Assembly (NCBI GenBank): GCA_964442285.1
Contig: CAYTZH010000068.1
Coordinates: 1 to 16,252 of the forward strand
Source: CAYTZH01 sp964442285
GTDB taxonomy: Bacteria; Myxococcota_A; UBA9160; JAFDET01
DNA: 16,252 nucleotides
Direction of reading: 5' to 3'
The first letter of the stretch is position 1. Every line of letters starts with the position of its first letter. The notes under the pieces are model-generated. The model made no database searches, was not told where the DNA came from, and was given only the letters and a program-made list of their open reading frames with translations. This document shows, piece by piece, positions 8,679-14,606 of the stretch. The translations under genes and the position numbers were made by a program.

Positions 8679-9007
8679 CCCTCCTCTCCCTCGATGACCG
8701 CCGGCACGGCGAAGGCGCGGCCGGCGCGGGCGGGCGCCCCGGCCAGGGCGCGCTCCGCGGGCAGGCCGGGCCGAGCCCGATCGGGGCGCAGCGGCGTGGC
8801 GATCGGCACCGCCGACACCGTGGGCTCCACGCCATCGGTCGCGAGGACGTCGAGCTGCGCGACGTAGTCCAGCATCCGGGCGAGGTCGCGGGCCATGGCC
8901 TCGGCCTCTTCGGGAGCGAGGGCCAGGCGGGCCAGGTCCGCGATGCGCTCGACCTCGCCGCGGCCGATGGGGGCCCCGGAGGCCGGGGGGGTCCGGGAAG
9001 ACGACAT
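8675..9007 (-). CDS. gatC: Asp-tRNA(Asn)/Glu-tRNA(Gln) amidotransferase subunit C
   Basis: A 110-residue GatC, the small subunit that wraps around GatA and stabilises the GatA-GatB complex. It has the usual helical start EVERIADLARLALAPEEAEA (18-37), then DLARMLDYVAQLDVLATDGVEP (41-62) and the terminal F-A-V-P-A-V-I (99-105) close to the family's F-x-V-P ending. It is slightly longer than the usual 95-100 residues because of a short N-terminal extension. The ATG at 9007 is the only ATG near the conserved start. It is the first gene of the minus-strand operon and lies divergent to the DEAD-box helicase across an 87-bp spacer. Confidence 0.95.
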   Translation of the reverse strand: MSSSRTPPASGAPIGRGEVERIADLARLALAPEEAEAMARDLARMLDYVAQLDVLATDGVEPTVSAVPIATPLRPDRARPGLPAERALAGAPARAGRAFAVPAVIEGEEG

Positions 9008-9094
9008 GGGCTCCGAACGGTAGCGCACGGCTCGGTTGCGGCGGGGGACGCAGCGGGATAGCTTCCGCGCCTTCCCACCCTGAAGGTCCCACGC
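9008..9094. promoter_or_regulatory. Divergent intergenic region, gatC / DEAD-box helicase
   Basis: This 87-bp spacer must contain or adjoin the promoters of two diverging transcription units. For the helicase, a weak sigma-70-like pair can be proposed: TTGCGG (9036-9041), a 17-bp spacer and TAGCTT (9059-9064), followed by GAAGG (9082-9086) as a ribosome-binding site 8 nt before the GTG. Each hexamer matches consensus at only 3 of 6 positions. On the gatC side an imperfect hairpin lies just before the ATG (arms 9013-9020 and 9028-9035). These sites are inferred by eye in GC-rich DNA, and chance matches are likely. Confidence 0.3.
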
Positions 9095-10525
9095 GTGGAC
9101 GATCCGATCTTCTCCGAGCTTCCCGAAGACATCCAGGCCGGTCTCCGCGACCTGGGCTGGAGCCAGCCGATGCCCGTGCAGGCGCGGGTGATTCCCGCGA
9201 TGCGCCAGGATCAGGATCTGATCGTCCAGGCGCGCACCGGCAGCGGCAAGACCGGCGCCTTCGGCATCCCCATCGCCTCCCAGGTGGACCCGGAGCTGGC
9301 CGAGACCCAGGCCCTGATCATGGCGCCGACCCGCGAGCTCGCGAACCAGGTGGCCCAGGAGATCAAGGTGATCGGCCTGCACCGGGGCGTGCGCACCCTG
9401 CCCATCTACGGCGGCGTGGGCTACGCCGCCCAGAACGAAGGGCTCAAGGAGGGCGCCCACGTGGTGGTGGGCACCCCGGGCCGTCTCCTGGACCACATGG
9501 GCGCCGGGCGCCTGCGCCTGGATGCGCTCCGCTACCTGGTCTTCGACGAGGCCGACGAGCTGCTCTCCCTGGGCTTCTGGCCCGACATGCGCGAGCTCCG
9601 CGGCTACCTCCCGGACGAGCGCCAGTCGTGTCTGTTCTCGGCGACCATCCCGGAGAAGGTCCGCTCCCTGGCCCGCTTCTTCCTCACCGATCCGGAGTTC
9701 GTGTCGCTGTCCGAGGGCCAAATCGCGCCGGCGGAGATCGAGCACTTCTTCGTGGTGACCACGGCCCAGGAGAAGGAGGCCACGCTCGTCCGACTGCTCG
9801 AGGCGGAGGACCCGGAGAGCGCCATCATCTTCTGCAACACCAAGGACGACGTCCGCTACGTCACCAGCTACCTGCAGCGGCGGGGCTTCAACGCCGAGCA
9901 GATCCAGGGCGACCTGAACCAGGCCACCCGCGAGGAGGTGATGCGGCGCATCAAGGCCGACGAGCTGCGCTTCCTGGTCGCCACCGACGTGGCCGCCCGC
10001 GGCATCGACATCAGCCAGCTCACCCACGTCATCTGCTACACCGCGCCGGACTCCCCGGAGACCTACGTGCACCGCACCGGCCGCACCGGCCGGGCGGGCA
10101 AGGCCGGCGTGGCGATCTCCCTGATCTCGGGCCTGGACATCGGCAACTTCAAGCACCTGCAGAACGTCAACAAGATCGTGATCCAGGAGCGTGCCGTCCC
10201 CAGCGACGAGGCGATCCTGGCGCGCCTGCGCCAGCGCCTGCAGGTGAAGGTGGAGCAGGAGATGCGCCACATGACGGCCGCCGACCGCGCCTGGAAGGTG
10301 GACCGGCTCATGCCCGTGGCCGAGGCCCTGGCCTCCACCCAGGAGGGCCTGCGCGACCTGGCCGCGGTGCTCTCGGCCTACCTCCACGAGCACCGTCCGG
10401 AGACCACCGTCGCCGAGAGCGAGGCCACGCCCCCGCCCCGCGAGCCCCGCGAGCCCCGGGAGGACGGCGGGCGCGGCCGGCCGCGCCGCCGGCGCTCGCG
10501 CGGCGGCGGCAGTCGCCGCCGCTAG
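9095..10525 (+). CDS. DEAD-box ATP-dependent RNA helicase
   Basis: A 476-residue DEAD-box protein that uses ATP to unwind short RNA duplexes, for example in ribosome assembly or RNA turnover. All core motifs are present in order: Q-motif (F6, PMPVQ 25-29), Walker A ARTGSGKT (46-53), PTRELA (78-83), TPGR (127-130), DEAD (151-154), SAT (182-184), IIFCNTK (244-250), ATDVAARGID (296-305) and HRTGRTGR (326-333). The C-terminal extension (about 365-476) ends in three Pro-Arg-Glu units and an Arg/Gly-rich tail (458-476), a common RNA-binding appendage. No DbpA-type RNA-binding domain is evident. The GTG at 9095 is used because the conserved Q-motif begins immediately after it and no ATG precedes it; GAAGG is upstream. 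The LOG-family gene starts 4 bp after its stop. I would not assign a specific paralogue name (rhlE, csdA/deaD, rhlB). Confidence 0.95.
   Translation: MDDPIFSELPEDIQAGLRDLGWSQPMPVQARVIPAMRQDQDLIVQARTGSGKTGAFGIPIASQVDPELAETQALIMAPTRELANQVAQEIKVIGLHRGVRTLPIYGGVGYAAQNEGLKEGAHVVVGTPGRLLDHMGAGRLRLDALRYLVFDEADELLSLGFWPDMRELRGYLPDERQSCLFSATIPEKVRSLARFFLTDPEFVSLSEGQIAPAEIEHFFVVTTAQEKEATLVRLLEAEDPESAIIFCNTKDDVRYVTSYLQRRGFNAEQIQGDLNQATREEVMRRIKADELRFLVATDVAARGIDISQLTHVICYTAPDSPETYVHRTGRTGRAGKAGVAISLISGLDIGNFKHLQNVNKIVIQERAVPSDEAILARLRQRLQVKVEQEMRHMTAADRAWKVDRLMPVAEALASTQEGLRDLAAVLSAYLHEHRPETTVAESEATPPPREPREPREDGGRGRPRRRRSRGGGSRRR
10436..10462 (+). repeat. Three tandem 9-bp units in the helicase tail
   Basis: The unit CCCCGCGAG occurs twice, then once as CCCCGGGAG. 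In frame it encodes Pro-Arg-Glu three times (residues 448-456) at the junction between the helicase core extension and the Arg-rich tail. It is a short coding microsatellite-like repeat, and its copy number may vary between strains. Confidence 0.8.
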
Positions 10526-10529
10526 CCCC

Positions 10530-11099
10530 GTGCGCATCACCGTCTTCTGCGGCTCGAGTCGCCGGAGCGGTCCGCCCTACACCGATGCGGCCCACGCCCT
10601 GGGTGCCGAGGTCGCCCGGCGCGGCCACGTGCTGGTCTACGGCGGAGCGCGCATCGGCCTCATGGGCGCGGTGGCCGACGGCGCCTTCTCCGTCGGCGGA
10701 GAGGTGCGGGGCGTGATCCTGCGCGACTTCCTCGACCGCGGCGACGTCCACCACCCGGACGTGGCCGAGATGGAGAGCGTCGACGACATGCGCGCGCGCA
10801 AGGCCGGGCTCGACGGCGGCGGCGACGCCTTCGTGACCCTCGCCGGCGGCCTCGGGACCCTCGAGGAGCTGACCGAGATCCTCTCCTTCCGCCAGCTCGG
10901 CCTGCACCACCGGCCGGTGGTGCTCCTCAACACGGCGGGCTTCTTCGATCCGCTGCTGGCCCAGATCGAGCGCTGCATCGCCGACGGCTTCGTCCGGCCC
11001 GAGCACCGGGCGCTGCTCGCCGTGACCGACGACCCCGCGGACGCGGTGGCGCTCTGCGAGCGCGAGGCGCCGGCGCGCGCGCCCTCGAAGCTCGGCTGA
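10530..11099 (+). CDS. LOG family protein (TIGR00730), possible nucleoside-5'-monophosphate phosphoribohydrolase
   Basis: A 189-residue Rossmann-fold protein of the LOG/YgdH-like family, often misannotated as lysine decarboxylase. Characterised members hydrolyse cytokinin riboside 5'-monophosphates or other nucleotides to base plus ribose 5-phosphate. Visible features are ITVFCGSSRRSGPPY (3-17), VYGGARIGLMGAVADGA (36-52), DDMRARKAGL (85-94; R90, K91) and AGGLGTLEEL (105-114), with E112 and E113. The usual family motif is PGGxGTxxE; here the proline is alanine (A105). The GTG start is 4 bp after the helicase stop, with no clear Shine-Dalgarno, so translation is probably coupled. It converges on the C45-like gene. 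The substrate is unknown. Confidence 0.88.
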   Translation: MRITVFCGSSRRSGPPYTDAAHALGAEVARRGHVLVYGGARIGLMGAVADGAFSVGGEVRGVILRDFLDRGDVHHPDVAEMESVDDMRARKAGLDGGGDAFVTLAGGLGTLEELTEILSFRQLGLHHRPVVLLNTAGFFDPLLAQIERCIADGFVRPEHRALLAVTDDPADAVALCEREAPARAPSKLG

Positions 11100-11144
11100 G
11101 GCCGGCGTCGCCGAGGCGCCCGGCGCCGCTCTCGAGGGCGGGGG
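11100..11144. terminator. Convergent spacer with short GC hairpin
   Basis: This 45-bp spacer lies between the converging LOG-family gene and the C45-like gene. It holds a 5-bp inverted repeat, GGCGC (11115-11119) and GCGCC (11123-11127), with a 3-nt loop and no T-tract. It could act as a bidirectional terminator, but such palindromes arise easily at this GC content. Confidence 0.22.
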
Positions 11145-12029
11145 TCAGAGCCGGGTGTCGAAGGAGAAGATGCGGCTGGCGGCGGCGCCGCCGGCGTCGG
11201 TCACCCCGAGGCGGCGCGCCGTCGGGTCCAGCCAGACGGCCACGCACGGCCCGGCGGCCGCCCGCGCCGCGCGCGCCAGGCCGCTGGGGTCGAGCCGGGC
11301 CTCGTCGCCGCAGGCCTTGGCGAGCTCTCCGCCGGGGTCGCCCGGCAACAGGCCGCTCTCGGGCGCCAGCACCCGCCGCCGTTCGCCGTCGGCCGCGGCG
11401 CCGGCCACGCGGCCCCGGGCGTCGGCCACGATCAGGGTCGCCGTCCCGCCGGCGGGACGCTTCAGGCACCAGTCCACGGCGGCGTCCGCGGTGGAGAAGC
11501 GTTGCAGGCAGTCCTGACCCAGCAGGAAGGCCGGGGCGCGGAGATCCCTGGCGGAGGGGCCGGGCAGGGCCAGCACGGCGAGGCCCTCCTCGTTCACCCC
11601 GGCCAGCGCCGCCGCCAGCCAGGGAAAGGTCACCTCGAGCGCCGGGATGCCGGCCTCGGGCCGGCTGCGACGCACGTGGACGGGGCTCTCGCCGCCGAAG
11701 AGCGCCAGGGCCAGGGGCCCCGCGCCCGTGCGGCCGGGCTCGGCGGCCACACCCTGCACCGGCGGCGTGCCGCGCAGGGCCTGGATCAGGGCCCGACGGG
11801 GCACCCGGGCCCCCAGCGCCAGGCCGCTGGTGCGCTCGGCCAGGTGCGGGAAGTGGCGCCAGAAATCGCGCTCGAGCTGCCTCAGCGACGAGCGCGGCGG
11901 CGCCAGCCAGGAGCGCCAGCGATGGGCTCCGGAGCCCAGCCCGGCCCGCAGGGCGCCGGCCCAGGCCCGGCCCTGCTGGACCCCCAGGTCGCGCGAGACG
12001 CCGGCGCAGTCGACGGTCGCGGGCGTCAC
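11145..12029 (-). CDS. C45/acyl-CoA:6-APA acyltransferase-like protein, apparently without nucleophile Cys
   Basis: A 294-residue protein with the layout of the C45 (isopenicillin-N acyltransferase-like, Ntn-hydrolase) family. The opening resembles the family's Gly-x-x-x-x-x-G-x-x-x-G region (GVSRDLGVQQGRAWAGALRA, 10-29). The central stretch IPALEVTFPWLAAALAGVNEEGLAVLA (128-154) matches the family's Gly-x-Asn-x-x-Gly-Leu-x-V segment. The late region LGQDCLQRFSTADAAVDWCL followed by ATLIVADARGRVAG also fits. Active members carry a conserved Gly-Cys that becomes the N-terminal nucleophile after autocleavage; the corresponding place here reads PPVQGVAAEPG (89-99) with no Cys, and the usual R-N-x-D strand after it is also absent. 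I infer a pseudo-enzyme or a divergent activity. No signal peptide is visible. The GTG at 12029 overlaps the larE stop (GTGA), indicating tight coupling. Family assignment is by motif memory only. Confidence 0.62.
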   Translation of the reverse strand: MTPATVDCAGVSRDLGVQQGRAWAGALRAGLGSGAHRWRSWLAPPRSSLRQLERDFWRHFPHLAERTSGLALGARVPRRALIQALRGTPPVQGVAAEPGRTGAGPLALALFGGESPVHVRRSRPEAGIPALEVTFPWLAAALAGVNEEGLAVLALPGPSARDLRAPAFLLGQDCLQRFSTADAAVDWCLKRPAGGTATLIVADARGRVAGAAADGERRRVLAPESGLLPGDPGGELAKACGDEARLDPSGLARAARAAAGPCVAVWLDPTARRLGVTDAGGAAASRIFSFDTRL

Positions 12030-12892
12030 GAGCCGCGCTTCTCGTGCAGGAAGAGCACTTCGTTCAGCGACCCCGTCCGATAGCCCTCCAGGTCGAGGGA
12101 CACGAAGCGGAACCCGAGCGGCTTGAGGGCGGCCACGATGCGGCCGGTCATGCCGCGGTCGAGGGCCTGGTCCATCTCGGTCGGATCGATCTCCACCCGG
12201 GCGAGCTCGCCGTGGTGGCGCAGGCGGACCTGCCGGAAGCCCAGGGCCCGCAGCCGCTCCTCGCCCTGCTCCACCTGGCGCAGGCGCTCGGGCGTCACCT
12301 CGGTGCCGTAGGGCAGCCGCGAGGAGAGGCAGGCCGAGGCCGGCAGCTCCGCCGTGGGCAGGCCGGCGGCCCGGGACAGGGCCCGGATCTCGGCCTTGGA
12401 GAGCGCCGCATCGAGGAAGGGCGAGAGCACCCGATGCTCGGCGGCGGCGCGGTGGCCCGGCCGGAAGTCGCCGGTGTCGTCGGTGTTGACGCCGTAGGCC
12501 ACGGCGTCGAAGCCGAGCTCGGCGACGAGCCCGTCGAGCACGTCGAAGAGCTCGCTCTTGCAGTGGTAGCAGCGGTCGGGGTCGTTGGCGCGGTAGGCGG
12601 CGCGCTCCATCTCGTGGGTTTCGACGAAGCGGTGCGGGATCCCGAAGTCGCGCACGATCTGCTCGGCCATCCGTCGATGGCTGTCCGGGTAGGAGGCCGA
12701 CACGGCCGTCACCGCCAGGGCGCCGTCGCCGAGGGCCCGGTGCGCCGCGTAGGCCAGGTAGCTCGAGTCGACACCACCGGAGAACGCGACCACGACCCGG
12801 CCCGCCTCGCGCAGGCATCGGGCCAGCGCCTCGTCCTTGCGGGCGAGCGGCTGGTCGAACCCGTGCTCGGGCTCGGTGGGGGAGAGGGTCAC
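12026..12892 (-). CDS. larE: LarE-type ATP-dependent sulfur transferase (PP-loop)
   Basis: A 288-residue PP-loop ATP pyrophosphatase-like protein. LarE adenylates a carboxylate of the nicotinic-acid-derived precursor and inserts sulfur while making the nickel-pincer nucleotide cofactor of lactate racemase and related LarA enzymes. The PP-loop is SGGVDSS (38-44). Other family stretches are DPDRCYHCKSELFD (104-117), YGVNTDDTGDFRPGHRAAAE (133-152), ASACLSSRLPYGTEVTPERL (185-204) and DLEGYRTGSLNE (267-278). C188 aligns with the sacrificial Cys of the Lactobacillus enzyme; C108 and C111 add the CxxC seen in the [4Fe-4S] type. I chose the GTG at 12892 because it fits the family length. The frame is open upstream to 13075 only across the ddl region. 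larB, larC and larA are not in the window. Confidence 0.87.
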   Translation of the reverse strand: MTLSPTEPEHGFDQPLARKDEALARCLREAGRVVVAFSGGVDSSYLAYAAHRALGDGALAVTAVSASYPDSHRRMAEQIVRDFGIPHRFVETHEMERAAYRANDPDRCYHCKSELFDVLDGLVAELGFDAVAYGVNTDDTGDFRPGHRAAAEHRVLSPFLDAALSKAEIRALSRAAGLPTAELPASACLSSRLPYGTEVTPERLRQVEQGEERLRALGFRQVRLRHHGELARVEIDPTEMDQALDRGMTGRIVAALKPLGFRFVSLDLEGYRTGSLNEVLFLHEKRGS

Positions 12893-12987
12893 GGCGGCGA
12901 AGGTACGGAGGCCCCCGAGCAGGGTCAAGCCGCGTCGGGCGGGTGCCGAACGATTGAAGTACCGTGCATACCCAGGGGGGAAAGACG
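12893..12987. promoter_or_regulatory. Divergent spacer larE / ddl with candidate larE promoter
   Basis: This spacer separates larE (minus) from the ddl leader (plus). On the minus strand there is TTGACC (12923-12928 on the plus strand as GGTCAA), a 17-bp spacer and TACCTT (plus-strand 12900-12905). The predicted transcription start would fall at or next to the larE GTG, implying a leaderless or nearly leaderless mRNA; no Shine-Dalgarno precedes that GTG. On the plus strand the segment about 12947-12970 is locally AT-richer and probably holds the ddl promoter, but I cannot define hexamers. A purine-rich CAGGGGGGAAAG (12973-12984) precedes the ATG at 12988. Confidence 0.35.
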
Positions 12988-13020
12988 ATGGCGAAGCTCC
13001 AGTGGCGAAGCTCCGGGTAG
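12988..13020 (+). other. 10-codon upstream ORF overlapping the ddl start
   Basis: The ATG at 12988 follows a purine-rich leader (CAGGGGGGAAAG) at good ribosome-binding distance, but its frame encodes only MAKLQWRSSG before TAG at 13018-13020. Its first four residues (MAKL) equal those of Ddl read from the GTG at 13002 in another frame. It appears to be the remnant of the original ddl start, displaced by a tandem duplication, or a small coupling/attenuating ORF. Confidence 0.55.
12989..13014 (+). repeat. 12-bp direct repeat with 14-bp period at the ddl start
   Basis: TGGCGAAGCTCC occurs at 12989-13000 and again at 13003-13014, separated by AG. The 14-bp period is not a multiple of three, so it shifts the frame between the ATG at 12988 and the ddl body. 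Confidence 0.9.
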
Positions 13021-14078
13021 GCCTGCTCTTCGGGGGTCGTTCCGTCGAGCACGAGGTCTCGATCACCTCGGCCACCTCTATCTTCCGGGCGCTCGATCCG
13101 TCGCGCTACGAGGTGGTGCCCATCGTAGTGGACCCCGACGGGCGCTGGCGCATCGGGCCCGCGGGCATGCTGCCCGACGAGACCGCGCGCGCGAGAAGCC
13201 TGCCCGCCGTCTCGGGAAATCAGGCCGTGCAGAACGCGGTTGAGCCCGGAGGCGAACGGCGTCTCGACGTCGTGCTGCCCATGATCCACGGCACCGGCGG
13301 CGAGGACGGCAGCCTCCAGGGCTTCCTCGAGCTGGCCGGTCTCCCCTACGTGGGAGCGGGTGTGCTGGGCTCGGCCCTGCAGATGGACAAGGAAGTCTCG
13401 AAGCGGCTGCTCCAGGCCGCGGGCCTGCCCGTGGTCCCCTGGGTGCTGATCCGCCGCCACGCGCTGGCCGACCCGGCCGGGGTGGAGGCGCGGGTGCTCT
13501 CGCGCATGGCGGCGCCGGTGTTCGTGAAGCCCGCGAACCTGGGCTCCTCGGTGGGCACCCACCGGGTCGCGCGCAGGGAGGAGCTGCTGCCGGCCCTGCG
13601 CGACGCCGCGCGCTACGACGAGAAGCTGCTGGTGGAGCGCGCCATCGACGGCCGCGAGCTCGAGGTGGCGGTGCTGGGCTCGGCCGAGCCCGAGGCGTCG
13701 CTCCCGGGCGAGATCCGACCCCGGGCCGAGTTCTACGACTACGAGGCCAAGTACGTCTCGGAGGACACGGAGCTCCTGATCCCGGCGCCCCTCACCGAGG
13801 CCACCACCGCCGAGCTGCGGCGCCTGGCTCTGGCCGCCTTCACGGCGCTCGAGGGCGAGGGGCTGGCCCGGGTGGACTTCTTCCTCGAGCGACACACGGA
13901 CGCGATCTACATCAACGAGCTGAACAGCCTGCCCGGATTCACCGAGGCGTCCATGTACCCGAAGCTCTGGGAGGCCACCGGCCTGCCCTACCCCGCCCTG
14001 CTCGACCGCCTGATCGAGCTGGCCCTCGAGCGCCACCGCCGTCGCGGCGAGCTCGAGACCACCTACCGCCGGGGCTAG
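13002..14078 (+). CDS. ddl: D-alanine--D-alanine ligase (long DdlA type)
   Basis: A 358-residue ATP-grasp ligase that joins two D-alanines for peptidoglycan precursor synthesis in the cytosol. Signatures are LFGGRSVEHEVSITSA (9-24), HGTGGEDGSLQG (96-107), PYVGAGVLGSALQMDK (115-130), the ATP-binding FVKPANLGSSVG (174-185), GREL-EVAVLG (217-226), EFYDYEAKY (243-251), the metal-binding ARVDFF (289-294) and INELNSLPGFTEASMYPKL (304-322). Length and insertions resemble DdlA rather than the shorter DdlB. The only plausible in-frame start is the GTG at 13002, which restores MAKLRVGLLFGG but has a poor ribosome-binding context; the better-placed ATG at 12988 is out of frame because of the 14-bp-period duplication. 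The VOC gene follows after 2 bp. The open frame upstream to 12837 is an antisense shadow of larE. Confidence 0.94.
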   Translation: MAKLRVGLLFGGRSVEHEVSITSATSIFRALDPSRYEVVPIVVDPDGRWRIGPAGMLPDETARARSLPAVSGNQAVQNAVEPGGERRLDVVLPMIHGTGGEDGSLQGFLELAGLPYVGAGVLGSALQMDKEVSKRLLQAAGLPVVPWVLIRRHALADPAGVEARVLSRMAAPVFVKPANLGSSVGTHRVARREELLPALRDAARYDEKLLVERAIDGRELEVAVLGSAEPEASLPGEIRPRAEFYDYEAKYVSEDTELLIPAPLTEATTAELRRLALAAFTALEGEGLARVDFFLERHTDAIYINELNSLPGFTEASMYPKLWEATGLPYPALLDRLIELALERHRRRGELETTYRRG

Positions 14079-14080
14079 CC

Positions 14081-14512
14081 GTGAGCGCGATCCGCGTCCT
14101 CGGGCTCGACCACGTGGTGCTGCGGGTGGCCGACCTGGACCGGGCCCTGGCCTTCTACGTCGGCGTGCTCGGCTGCGCGGAGGAGCGCCGCATCGATTCC
14201 CTCGGCCTGGTGCAGCTGCGGGCGGGCGCGGGCCTGATCGATCTGGTGCCCGTGGACGGCCCCCTGGGCCGCGCCCAGGGCGCGCCGCCCGCGGCGCTCC
14301 CGCCCGATGGGCCCGGCGGCCGCAACCTCGACCACGTGGCGCTGCGCATCGAGCACTTCGACGAGGCGGCCCTGCGCGCCCACCTCGAGGCCCACGGCGT
14401 GGCGCCCGGCGACGTGGGCCAGCGCTACGGCGCCGAAGGCAACGGCCCGTCCATGTACGTCCGCGACCCCGACGGCAACGTGGTGGAGCTCAAGGGCCCG
14501 CCAGACCCGTAG
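14081..14512 (+). CDS. VOC-superfamily (glyoxalase/dioxygenase-fold) protein
   Basis: A 143-residue protein made of two beta-alpha-beta-beta-beta modules. The first module is LGLDHVVLRVADLDRALAFY (7-26) and the second NLDHVALRIEHFDEAALRAH (82-101), ending with YVRDPDGNVVELKG (126-139). H11, H85 and E136 sit at typical VOC metal-ligand positions. The family covers glyoxalase I, methylmalonyl-CoA epimerase, extradiol dioxygenases and fosfomycin or bleomycin resistance proteins; sequence alone does not choose among them. The GTG start is 2 bp after the ddl stop with no separate ribosome-binding site, so it is probably translated by coupling to ddl. It converges on the PcrA-like gene. No link to cell-wall synthesis is implied beyond co-expression. 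Confidence 0.85.
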   Translation: MSAIRVLGLDHVVLRVADLDRALAFYVGVLGCAEERRIDSLGLVQLRAGAGLIDLVPVDGPLGRAQGAPPAALPPDGPGGRNLDHVALRIEHFDEAALRAHLEAHGVAPGDVGQRYGAEGNGPSMYVRDPDGNVVELKGPPDP

Positions 14513-14606
14513 GAGTTCGCTCGCCTGCGGCTCGCTGCGCGCGCCCTGCGGGCGCTTGCGGGCGGCCTCGGGGACCTCGCGCGCGCCGGGGAGCTCAGGC
14601 GAACTC
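14513..14606. terminator. Convergent spacer with nested inverted repeats (possible bidirectional terminator)
   Basis: The spacer between the VOC gene and the PcrA-like gene (14513-14594, plus the first few bases of the latter) has outer arms GAGTTCGC (14513-14520) and GCGAACTC (14599-14606), with a further CCTG/CAGG pairing just inside. An inner perfect hairpin has a 6-bp stem, GCGCCC (14541-14546) and GGGCGC (14550-14555), and a 3-nt loop. There is no T-tract, so intrinsic termination is uncertain. The tract is also rich in near-repeats of CTCGC/GCGCGC. Confidence 0.35.

Noticed and set aside
9008..10540. Minus-strand frame extending gatC upstream through the helicase gene
   Set aside because: It is antisense to the DEAD-box helicase. 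GatC has its own ATG at 9007 with a normal-length product.
12837..13001. Upstream ATG at 12837 as the ddl start
   Set aside because: It would add 55 non-conserved residues read from the start of larE on the other strand. Ddl homology begins just after 13002.
12030..14036. Minus-strand frame extending the C45-like gene to 963 residues
   Set aside because: It runs out of frame through larE and antisense to ddl. The GTG at 12029 fits the family start and the GTGA overlap.
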